From Christensenella sp964494645 (GTDB lineage: Bacteria > Bacillota > Clostridia > Christensenellales > Christensenellaceae), in NCBI GenBank assembly GCA_964494645.1, contig CAZBSH010000068.1:1-10699 (forward strand): a stretch of 10,699 bases of DNA. The letters are read 5' to 3'. Below the pieces are notes generated by a model, which was not told the DNA's origin, made no database searches, and worked only from the letters and a program-made list of their open reading frames with translations. How positions within the stretch are numbered: position 1 is the first letter of the stretch; the number at the start of each line of letters is the position of its first letter. This document shows positions 1 to 3,831 of the stretch, one piece after another. Both the position numbers and the translations under genes were made by a program.

Positions 1-63
1 TGGCAGAGCGCAGGTTGGCAGAGCTCAGGTCGGCATAGCTCAGGTCGGCATAGCGCAGGTTGG
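1..63 (-). repeat. 15-bp tandem repeats encoding pentapeptides
   Basis: Four consecutive 15-bp units begin at positions 1, 16, 31 and 46, with a partial unit at 61. They differ only at a few positions: C/T at the first base, A/T near the middle and G/T later in the unit. They are in frame with the minus-strand gene and each encodes one pentapeptide, so they are coding repeats, not an independent element. Confidence 0.85.
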
Positions 64-142
64 CGCGTTCCCCGCTTTCACCGTCCGTACGTAGCCATTC
101 CTTATGGTTATCTAAGATTTTATCCAGTTCTTGTTTATTCAT
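1..142 (-). CDS. Pentapeptide-repeat protein (3' end beyond window)
   Basis: The N-terminal 47 codons of a leftward gene are visible. ATG at 142-140 follows GGAGGG (about 7 nt spacing). A charged, probably helical leader (MNKQELDKILDNHKEWLRTD) is followed by repeats of the A(D/N)LxX type: ANLRY, ADLSY, ADLSS, ANLRS. Pentapeptide repeats fold into a right-handed quadrilateral beta-helix. Proteins with this start are common small genes of Firmicutes prophages, without an assigned function. Some pentapeptide proteins (Qnr, MfpA) mimic DNA and bind gyrase, but nothing here shows that this one does. It is the last visible gene of the leftward early operon, 87 bp after the stop of the 76-aa gene. 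Product class is secure; length and role are unknown. Confidence 0.8.
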   Translation of the reverse strand, partial: MNKQELDKILDNHKEWLRTDGESGERANLRYADLSYADLSSANLRSA

Positions 143-160
143 TGACTTTCCCTCCATTTC

Positions 161-178
161 CGCTGTATAATAACAGCG
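161..178. repeat. Short inverted repeat upstream of pentapeptide gene
   Basis: CGCTGT and ACAGCG form perfect 6-bp arms around a 6-nt AT loop, just upstream of the Shine-Dalgarno of the pentapeptide gene. It could be a small leader hairpin or a protein-binding palindrome. Function is not shown. Confidence 0.35.
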
Positions 179-207
179 AAGATAATTTGATCGTTATTTT
201 CTTAAGT

Positions 208-231
208 CACCGTTGCTGCGGTGGCTTTTTT
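208..231 (+). terminator. Terminator-like hairpin with plus-strand T-tract
   Basis: The arms CACCG (208-212) and CGGTG (219-223) enclose a 6-nt loop and are followed by GC and six Ts. The T-tract polarity fits termination of plus-strand transcription, that is, antisense reads entering the leftward operon. For the minus-strand genes it only adds a hairpin in the gap between the 76-aa gene and the pentapeptide gene. The weak 5-bp stem keeps confidence low. Confidence 0.35.
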
Positions 232-460
232 ATTCTTGGGCTTCTTCCATGTTTTCCATGCTTGCGTCAATGCTTTCAATCGCATCATCAAGTGCGTATA
301 CGGCTTCATCCGCGCGCTCCGCCCTTTTGGAACTCTGCAAATTTTCCGGCATTGCGTCTTTGTATTCCTGCTCCTCGTCCCGCACCCGTTCGATTTCAGC
401 CCTAATATCTTCCAGTTTTCCAATGATGGATCTGATTTCTTTTCTTCGCTTATCGTTCAT
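230..460 (-). CDS. Small phage early protein, coiled-coil-like, acidic
   Basis: 76 aa from ATG 460-458 (MNDKRRKEIRSIIGKL). This start has GGAGG 8 nt upstream. An in-frame upstream ATG at 529 would add 23 residues, but it lies inside a repeated segment and has no clear ribosome site. The protein is almost entirely charged heptad-like helix: a basic start, a middle containing DEEQEYKDAMPENLQSS and an acidic C-terminal helix rich in E, D, A and M. It resembles a widespread small protein of Firmicutes prophages with no assigned function (recognised from the pattern MPE-L-S-R at mid-length). The start codon overlaps the stop of an upstream small frame (ATGA), as is usual in translationally coupled phage operons. 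There is no membrane segment or Cys motif. Confidence 0.75.
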   Translation of the reverse strand: MNDKRRKEIRSIIGKLEDIRAEIERVRDEEQEYKDAMPENLQSSKRAERADEAVYALDDAIESIDASMENMEEAQE

Positions 461-494
461 CTCCCATTCCTCCAATTCCTCGCCCTGCGCCGGC
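457..494. repeat. 38-bp direct repeat, left copy
   Basis: Positions 457-494 are identical to 1373-1410 (38 of 38 bases read by eye). The flanking bases differ on both sides. On the minus strand the unit holds the end of a small frame (RRARNWRNGR then TGA), three purine-rich ribosome-site-like stretches and an ATGA stop/start overlap. In this copy the downstream gene (230-460) is intact, while the upstream frame has no proper start. Confidence 0.95.
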
Positions 495-513
495 TTTTTA
501 CTTTCTCCCACAT
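457..513 (-). pseudogene. Remnant of small basic-peptide gene (left copy)
   Basis: An 18-codon frame (MWEKVKSRRRARNWRNGR) ends at TGA 459-457 and overlaps the start of the 76-aa gene. Its last ten residues equal those of the 24-aa peptide at 1373-1447, because both lie in the 38-bp repeat. No Shine-Dalgarno precedes the ATG at 513. A GTG at 525 gives 22 codons, also without a good ribosome site. I read it as a recombination remnant. The alternative is a genuine small hydrophobic-then-basic peptide with a non-canonical start. Confidence 0.4.
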
Positions 514-554
514 GAGATATATCACACATGAAATTAGAATAATTAGCCCTTACA

Positions 555-806
555 TCATATTGCCTCGTTTACATTTGGTTCAAAGTGATCACAAATCAAA
601 GAGCCTTTTCCATGTCTGCCAGCGCGTTTATGCGCACAATGACCCGTGTATATTTCTTCATATACCATTGGATTTACAGAACTTTTTATATAATGCTGCA
701 TAAAGTGTTTGCACTCTCCGCATTCGAATACCCTGCGAGCTGCTTCTTTGTTGCCTACGATTTTATTCAACACTGCTATTTCTTCTGTCGTTAATTTCAC
801 CTGCAT
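555..806 (-). CDS. Small four-cysteine, probably zinc-binding phage protein
   Basis: 83 aa. ATG at 806 has a strong GGAGG 8 nt upstream and overlaps the end of the upstream HTH gene by 44 nt. Residues 1-26 are a helical, charged N-terminus. Then come CGECKHF (Cys29, Cys32), GHC (Cys57) and CDHFEP (Cys72), a C-x2-C...C...C pattern with nearby His that suggests one bound metal ion. The pattern is found in small uncharacterised phage proteins, so zinc binding is an inference from spacing alone. It is the second gene of the leftward operon of switch 1 and lies inside the 916-bp segment bounded by the 38-bp repeats. Possible roles are an antirepressor-like partner or a DNA-binding accessory, without direct evidence for either. 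Confidence 0.75.
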   Translation of the reverse strand: MQVKLTTEEIAVLNKIVGNKEAARRVFECGECKHFMQHYIKSSVNPMVYEEIYTGHCAHKRAGRHGKGSLICDHFEPNVNEAI

Positions 807-1050
807 CTTTTATTCCTCCGTTTTTTGTGGTACTATCTTCTTGAGATTGGTCGGTTTCGTCCGCTACTGCAAATAGCGTTCGATGTGATTTTTTGAATAA
901 GTCTTCCAGCTTGACAAGAACGTCGTAGGATGGCTTGCGCTGTGCGGTTTCTATATAATGTATCGTTTCGGGCGTAACCCCTGCACGATCAGCAACATAT
1001 TGCTGTGACCATCCTTTTTTCTCTCGTTCTAGTCTTAAATTCAAAGTCAT
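763..1050 (-). CDS. XRE-family HTH regulator, Cro-like partner of switch 1
   Basis: 95 aa from ATG 1050, preceded by a G-rich ribosome site (AAAGGGGG). Residues 2-58 form an XRE helix-turn-helix: LRLEREKKGWSQQYVADRAG is helices 1-2, and TPETIHYIETAQRKPSYDVL is the recognition helix and following turn. Residues 65-95 are a hydrophilic, probably disordered tail rich in D, S, N and E. It is transcribed away from the 75-aa repressor (1141-1368), with paired operators in the 90-bp gap, the layout of a lysogeny switch. I call it the Cro-like side because it heads the leftward operon and is driven by the near-consensus promoter carrying an operator in its spacer. The roles of the two HTH proteins could be reversed. 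The HTH family assignment is firm. Confidence 0.85.
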   Translation of the reverse strand: MTLNLRLEREKKGWSQQYVADRAGVTPETIHYIETAQRKPSYDVLVKLEDLFKKSHRTLFAVADETDQSQEDSTTKNGGIKDAGEINDRRNSSVE

Positions 1051-1073
1051 GCTACCCCCTTTCTCTTAATTTA

Positions 1074-1088
1074 CTAACTTATAGTTAG
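1074..1088. promoter_or_regulatory. Operator O1 of switch 1 (CTAAC-N5-GTTAG)
   Basis: Perfect 5-bp arms CTAAC (1074-1078) and GTTAG (1084-1088) with spacer TTATA. It lies just downstream of the predicted start of the leftward transcript and overlaps the expected -35 region of the rightward repressor promoter. It shares arms and spacer length with the site at 1107-1123, consistent with two binding sites for one HTH dimer. Confidence 0.7.
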
Positions 1089-1103
1089 CTTATGCCTTTA
1101 TAG

Positions 1104-1109
1104 TATACT
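1104..1109 (+). promoter_or_regulatory. Possible -10 of rightward repressor promoter, switch 1
   Basis: TATACT (one mismatch to TATAAT) lies 31 bp before the ATG at 1141. It overlaps both operator O2 and the -10 of the opposing promoter. No good -35 is visible; the candidate region (about 1079-1086) is AT-rich and overlaps operator O1. This would be a weak promoter, autoregulated by the operators. Confidence 0.4.
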
Positions 1110-1123
1110 AACTTTTAGTTAGT
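1107..1123. promoter_or_regulatory. Operator O2 of switch 1 (ACTAAC-N5-GTTAGT)
   Basis: Perfect 6-bp arms ACTAAC and GTTAGT around TTTTA. The site fills the 17-bp spacer of the leftward promoter and touches its -35, so a bound repressor would block RNA polymerase directly. The centres of the two operators are about 34 bp apart, close to three helical turns, which would suit cooperative binding on one face. Confidence 0.75.
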
Positions 1124-1140
1124 GTCAAGAGGTTTTATAT

Positions 1141-1368
1141 ATGGACTATAAAAATATTTTTTCTTCCCATCTTCTTGCGTGTCGCAAAGCATCTAATCTA
1201 TCCCAAAAGGCTCTTGCAGATTGCATCGGTGTTTCTGATGCCGCCATCACTATGATGGAAAAAGGGAAACGTGCACCCAGCTTTGAAACCCTCATTGCCC
1301 TTGCCGACTACTTCAACGTCTCCATCGATTACCTCGTCGGACGTTCCGACGATCCCAAGCGACGGTAA
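1141..1368 (+). CDS. Short XRE-family repressor of switch 1
   Basis: 75 aa. ATG at 1141 follows AGAGG with 8 nt spacing. Nearly the whole protein is one XRE/Cro-CI helix-turn-helix: LLACRKASNLSQKALADCIG (helices 1-2), then SDAAITMMEKGKRAPSFETL (recognition helix and turn), then the characteristic end YFNVSIDYLVGRSDD. It has no dimerisation, peptidase or LexA-like domain, so DNA-damage self-cleavage is not expected. Its divergent partner, operators and position mark it as the switch 1 repressor. The gene ends 4 bp from the stop of the opposing 24-aa peptide gene with no terminator between, so leftward transcription from switch 2 would be antisense to it. An 8-bp GC-rich hairpin (1334-1352) lies within its last codons. 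Confidence 0.9.
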   Translation: MDYKNIFSSHLLACRKASNLSQKALADCIGVSDAAITMMEKGKRAPSFETLIALADYFNVSIDYLVGRSDDPKRR

Positions 1369-1372
1369 GCCA

Positions 1373-1410
1373 TCATCTCCCATTCCTCCAATTCCTCGCC
1401 CTGCGCCGGC
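1373..1410. repeat. 38-bp direct repeat, right copy
   Basis: Identical to 457-494, in the same orientation, 916 bp apart. Here the frame on the upstream side (24-aa peptide, 1447-1373) is intact with a strong ribosome site. The start carried at the repeat end (ATG 1376) opens only a 15-codon frame (1376-1329) antisense to repressor 1. The repeat therefore marks where an operon was interrupted or copied. Confidence 0.95.
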
Positions 1411-1447
1411 GGATGTACCAGTGAATATGTAAGATTATTTCGTTCAT
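1373..1447 (-). CDS. 24-residue hydrophobic-basic peptide
   Basis: The ATG at 1447-1445 overlaps the TGA of the preceding gene (ATGA, 1447-1444) and has AGGAG 7 nt upstream, so translational coupling is likely. Residues 1-12 (MNEIILHIHWYI) are mostly hydrophobic. Residues 13-24 (RRRRARNWRNGR) are strongly basic. The last part, the stop and the following ribosome site lie in the 38-bp repeat. Such a peptide could associate with membrane or nucleic acid; no family is recognised. It may also serve only as a coupling leader for a downstream gene, which in this copy is missing. Confidence 0.5.
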   Translation of the reverse strand: MNEIILHIHWYIRRRRARNWRNGR

Positions 1448-1665
1448 GCGCCTTCTCCTCTTGCATATCCGTATTTTATAAAATGCAAAAACCCATCTCG
1501 CGGTATCTTTACGCGCGCCCCTGTTACAATCACCGGGAATCCCAACTTGTCCGGATCTCGATGCGCCTGATCCCGTATATCCTGTGGATCGATACCCAAA
1601 CACTCCGCTATATCAGAAGCAAGAAGAATTTCTTTGTCTGTTTTTTTGATTTCTATCAATGTCAT
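1444..1665 (-). CDS. Small phage DNA-binding-like protein
   Basis: 73 aa from ATG 1665 (MTLIEIKKTDKEILLASDIA). An alternative ATG at 1674 (76 aa) sits too close to AAGGGA, whereas 1665 leaves about 9 nt. The pattern 'ILLASDIAECLGIDPQDIRD' followed by 'LGFPVIVTGARVKIPRDGFL' resembles excisionase or MerR-like winged-helix proteins of Firmicutes phages: a helix-turn-helix choosing a site, then a strand carrying 'VKIPRDGFLHFI'. Such proteins act as excisionases or accessory regulators; which applies here is unknown. It is the second gene of the leftward operon of switch 2 and is coupled to the 24-aa peptide by ATGA. An operator-like site lies about 50 bp upstream. Confidence 0.75.
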   Translation of the reverse strand: MTLIEIKKTDKEILLASDIAECLGIDPQDIRDQAHRDPDKLGFPVIVTGARVKIPRDGFLHFIKYGYARGEGA

Positions 1666-1712
1666 ATTATTCATTCCCTTCTGCTTATATTATTACTTTT
1701 ATGTGCATCTAA

Positions 1713-1726
1713 CACCGTTTGGTGAT
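1713..1726. promoter_or_regulatory. Switch 2 operator, distal copy
   Basis: CACCGTTTGGTGAT carries the conserved CGTTTGGTGAT core and an almost complete inverted left arm (CACC-N4-GGTG). It lies between the Cro-like gene and the small DNA-binding gene, about 50 bp upstream of the latter. It may therefore regulate an internal promoter (weak candidate TTAGAT-17-TATAAG on the minus strand). Confidence 0.55.
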
Positions 1727-1728
1727 AT

Positions 1729-1929
1729 TTATTCTAAAAAAATTTCTTCATATTTACTTCTTGTTAATTGTAATGAATCCGAAATGTCTACCGCTTCATC
1801 AACAGTGGGTATATATTTGCCCGTCATCATTTTTGATACCTTATTCTTGTGCCATTTAATTGATTCCGCAAATGCCTTTTGCGTTCTATGAACTGCTGAT
1901 ATCTCTCCTCTTAATCTATTAACGTTCAT
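1729..1929 (-). CDS. Cro-like small HTH protein of switch 2
   Basis: 66 aa from ATG 1929, preceded by AAGGGTG with 7 nt spacing. A longer reading from 1959 would start inside an operator and is unlikely. The sequence fits an XRE-type helix-turn-helix: 'RTQKAFAESIKWHKNKVSKM' spans helices 1-3, and 'MTGKYIPTVDEAVDISDSLQ' is the turn and helix 4. At this length it is a single DNA-binding domain, like Cro. It is divergent from the 175-aa repressor and first in the leftward operon. Its promoter carries the TTTGGTGAT operators, so it is probably repressed in the lysogen. Confidence 0.8.
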   Translation of the reverse strand: MNVNRLRGEISAVHRTQKAFAESIKWHKNKVSKMMTGKYIPTVDEAVDISDSLQLTRSKYEEIFLE

Positions 1930-1953
1930 GATATGCACCCTTGAAATGTATTT

Positions 1954-1967
1954 CACCATTTGGTGAT
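1954..1967. promoter_or_regulatory. Switch 2 operator, perfect palindrome copy
   Basis: CACCATTTGGTG (1954-1965) is a perfect palindrome with arms CACCA and TGGTG around TT, followed by AT. It lies just downstream of the leftward -10 (1979-1974), at the expected transcription start, where a bound protein would block initiation. Confidence 0.7.
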
Positions 1968-1973
1968 ATCTAT

Positions 1974-2002
1974 ATCCTACTTCCGTTTGGTGATAAAGTC
2001 AA
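1974..2002 (-). promoter_or_regulatory. Leftward promoter of switch 2
   Basis: On the minus strand TTGACT (2002-1997, one mismatch) and TAGGAT (1979-1974, two mismatches) are separated by 17 bp. An operator copy (1984-1994) lies in the spacer and another at the start site. This would drive the Cro-like gene and the genes after it. Confidence 0.7.
1984..1994. promoter_or_regulatory. Switch 2 operator, spacer copy
   Basis: CGTTTGGTGAT lies between the -35 and -10 of the leftward promoter. Its left half is degenerate (TTC in place of CAC), so it is probably a weaker site than 1954-1965. Confidence 0.6.
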
Positions 2003-2021
2003 GCTTTTTACAGAATTTTTC

Positions 2022-2050
2022 TTGCATTTGGTGATTGTTTATCATATAAT
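2022..2050 (+). promoter_or_regulatory. Rightward promoter of repressor 2 with overlapping operator
   Basis: TTGCAT (2022-2027) and a perfect TATAAT (2045-2050) are separated by 17 bp. The operator core CATTTGGTGAT (2025-2035) overlaps the end of the -35, so the repressor probably regulates its own promoter. Predicted transcript start is near 2057. Confidence 0.75.
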
Positions 2051-2077
2051 CCAATTAATACAAGAATGGAGTTCACT

Positions 2078-2605
2078 ATGAATAGGGTTTCTAATTTTTC
2101 TGACCGATTAAAAGAATATAGAAAAATTCATGATTTAACTTTGCTAGATATGGAGAGGATTACACATCTCCCTGCACAAACGTTAAATAGATATGAATTG
2201 GCTCAACGAACTCCCAAAGTGGATGTTGCAAACAATATCGCAGAAGCGATTGGTGTTAATGCCCTGTGGTTGCAAGGTTTTGATGTGCCGATGTTTTCTC
2301 CTATTGAAACTACGCACGCTCATGATGATTCAGTTGCAGCCTCTATTGCGCTCTCAGAAGCGCAAGAATTATTTGAGAAGTATAAATCGCTTGATAGTCG
2401 TGGCAAGGAAACCGTCAGGAATGTATTAGCGCTTGAGCATCTTCGTATGAGTGAAAAATACAGTATTGGAATGGATATCGGCGATATCATAGAAGCCGCC
2501 GCTTACGGAGGCGAATCCGTCACTAAAACACTGACAAAAGAACAACGCAAAAAATCAGATGAAGCTTACAGGCGAATGATGAACCCGCATACAGAACGCG
2601 AATAA
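2078..2605 (+). CDS. XRE-family prophage repressor, switch 2
   Basis: 175 aa from ATG 2078, with GGAG 6 nt upstream. The in-frame ATG at 2066 lacks a ribosome site and would leave only a 9-nt leader. Residues 8-62 are an XRE helix-turn-helix (FSDRLKEYRKIHDLTLLDME, then a recognition region with QTLNRYELAQRTP), followed by the typical GVNALWLQGFDVPM linker. Residues about 88-125 include YKSLDSRGKETVRNVL, a helix common in clostridial phage repressors, probably for oligomerisation. No S24 peptidase Ser/Lys dyad is recognisable. Induction is therefore more likely through the neighbouring ImmA-like peptidase, as in ICEBs1 (ImmR/ImmA), than by self-cleavage. It is first in the plus-strand run repressor, peptidase, membrane protein, integrase. 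Confidence 0.9.
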   Translation: MNRVSNFSDRLKEYRKIHDLTLLDMERITHLPAQTLNRYELAQRTPKVDVANNIAEAIGVNALWLQGFDVPMFSPIETTHAHDDSVAASIALSEAQELFEKYKSLDSRGKETVRNVLALEHLRMSEKYSIGMDIGDIIEAAAYGGESVTKTLTKEQRKKSDEAYRRMMNPHTERE

Positions 2606-2647
2606 AACAACGAATTATATTTTTTTTTAACGAATTTATTGCACATT

Positions 2648-2671
2648 CCCTATATACTAATATATAGGGGG
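2648..2671. promoter_or_regulatory. Perfect hairpin covering the ribosome site of the ImmA-like gene
   Basis: CCCTATATA (2648-2656) and TATATAGGG (2661-2669) are perfect 9-bp arms around CTAA. The 3' arm contains the Shine-Dalgarno AGGGGG (2666-2671) of the gene starting at 2680. In RNA the hairpin would hide the ribosome site; in DNA it could be a palindromic operator. A weak promoter (TTGCAC 2639-2644, TATATA 2661-2666) overlaps it but would leave almost no leader. Confidence 0.55.
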
Positions 2672-2679
2672 TGTGTATT

Positions 2680-3297
2680 ATGAAAAAGGCAAATTTAATT
2701 AGGCATGCAATTAAAGAGGTTACATTAAAAAACGTAGAGCGTTATGCTCGTACAAAAGGTTGGAGCGTCCAGTATTACGGAGATGGAGGGATTTCAGATA
2801 AATTTCTTGTCTCCGTCGGAATGCTTGATTACTCACAAAGCGTCGATTCTTTTACTTATTTAGACGGGCTTCGTAGGATTATGTTTATCAGACAGTCCTT
2901 CAAAGATGATCAACGATTGTTCCTTTTACTTCATGAAATCGGGCATTTAATGCTAGGTCACAATATAGGTCAACTATCTTTCGAAGAGGAACGAGAAGCA
3001 AATCGGTTTGCAGAAAAGTGCTTAAAACCGCACCATTCTAAATGTATTGTTATTGTCTCGATATTGGCCATTATCGCAAGTACTGTTTTCTTCGCAAGTA
3101 TCGCTCTAAACGATATATCGCCAGATAGTCCAATCAAGAGCTCCAACAATCTAGACTTAGTGTATATTACTGAACATGGAGAAAAATATCACCGTATTGA
3201 TTGTAGATATATCGAAGGTAAAGACAATATAGTATCGTTGACGCGTAATGAAGTGATTAACAGAGGAAAAGAGCCTTGCAAGGTGTGCGAGCCATAA
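2680..3297 (+). CDS. ImmA/IrrE-type zinc peptidase with TM segment and Cys/His tail
   Basis: 205 aa from ATG 2680, with AGGGGG 8 nt upstream. A GTG at 2671 would add three residues but overlaps that ribosome site. Residues 76-115 carry the ImmA/IrrE core: HEIGHLMLGH (His85, Glu86, His89) and EREANRFAEKCLKP (Glu106, probable third metal ligand). In ICEBs1 and similar elements ImmA cleaves the adjacent repressor, and the repressor does lie directly upstream. Residues 122-143 form one hydrophobic membrane segment. Residues 160-205 contain YITEHGEKYHRIDCRYIEG and PCKVC (His171, Cys175, Cys200, Cys203), matching a small metal-binding module seen at the ends of diverse Firmicutes phage proteins. 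The usual ImmA domain continues beyond this core, so here its last part is replaced by the TM and Cys/His module. Peptidase identity is strong; the tail function is unknown. Confidence 0.85.
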   Translation: MKKANLIRHAIKEVTLKNVERYARTKGWSVQYYGDGGISDKFLVSVGMLDYSQSVDSFTYLDGLRRIMFIRQSFKDDQRLFLLLHEIGHLMLGHNIGQLSFEEEREANRFAEKCLKPHHSKCIVIVSILAIIASTVFFASIALNDISPDSPIKSSNNLDLVYITEHGEKYHRIDCRYIEGKDNIVSLTRNEVINRGKEPCKVCEP

Positions 3298-3334
3298 AGT
3301 TAAAAAAACAATGTTTGATTGCGAGGGGTTACTA

Positions 3335-3820
3335 TTGCAAAAATCTATTCAGTTAAATTTAGATGAATATGCTCATTACTTGCTTTCGTTCGCGCCGTGC
3401 GATGTATATATTAAAGTGCGTTCACTGCCTGTTTCGCGCGATGAGAAGGAACAAATTTTAAATTTGTGGCGCGATTTATTATCGCGCTTTGATGGTAGAA
3501 TTGAATTTGAAGAATTTCCAACTATATTCCGCCGCCCCAAGCGCAAGGCTACCAAGCGGGAAATATTGCTATCTATCGTTGTGATCTTTGTATACGTAGC
3601 TGCGGCGATTGGTATTGGTGTATTTCTTAATTTTATTTTTAGCGATCTTTTACACATAAGTTTTTGGATTATATCAATACTATTACCAGCAACGATAATT
3701 TTGTTAGGTATCGCTTTCTACAATTACCTAAAATATTATTCGTCTACATCAAAGGACGAGAGAATAGAGATATTGCAATATCGTCAAAAACTCTATCATG
3801 ATGACGACGTAAAAAAATAG
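3335..3820 (+). CDS. Two-TM membrane protein of unknown function
   Basis: 161 aa from TTG 3335, chosen because GAGGGG stands 6 nt upstream. The in-frame ATG at 3311 (169 aa) has no ribosome site. Residues 1-75 form a soluble, mixed-charge domain (EYAHYLLSFAPCDVYIKV near the start) ending in a basic patch, RRPKRKATKR. Residues 77-103 and 107-130 are two long hydrophobic segments. Residues 131-161 are a charged tail. The basic patch before the first segment suggests the N-terminal domain is cytoplasmic, with both ends inside. I do not recognise a family. It sits between the ImmA-like peptidase and the integrase, 11 bp before the latter, so it belongs to the lysogeny module. Superinfection exclusion is a reasonable guess from position only. 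Confidence 0.7.
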   Translation: MQKSIQLNLDEYAHYLLSFAPCDVYIKVRSLPVSRDEKEQILNLWRDLLSRFDGRIEFEEFPTIFRRPKRKATKREILLSIVVIFVYVAAAIGIGVFLNFIFSDLLHISFWIISILLPATIILLGIAFYNYLKYYSSTSKDERIEILQYRQKLYHDDDVKK

Positions 3821-3831
3821 CAGGAGCCTTT

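Larger units (their letters stand above)
1100..1128 (-). promoter_or_regulatory. Leftward promoter of switch 1
   Basis: On the minus strand TTGACA (1128-1123, perfect -35) is separated by exactly 17 bp from TACTAT (1105-1100, two mismatches to TATAAT). The transcript would start near 1093 and run through 763-1050, 555-806 and on to the genes further left. Its spacer is occupied by operator O2. Confidence 0.75.

Noticed and set aside
1..63. Short tandem repeats that could suggest a CRISPR or minisatellite
   Set aside because: The 15-bp period is in frame with a minus-strand gene and encodes pentapeptides; there are no spacers.
1334..1352. 8-bp GC-rich hairpin (TCGTCGGA-CGT-TCCGACGA) near the end of repressor 1, possible terminator between convergent genes
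   Set aside because: It lies inside codons for the conserved YLVGRSDD ending and has no T-tract on either strand, so a terminator call is not supported.
2619..2628. Long T-run after repressor 2, possible terminator
   Set aside because: No GC-rich stem precedes it, so a rho-independent terminator is not supported.
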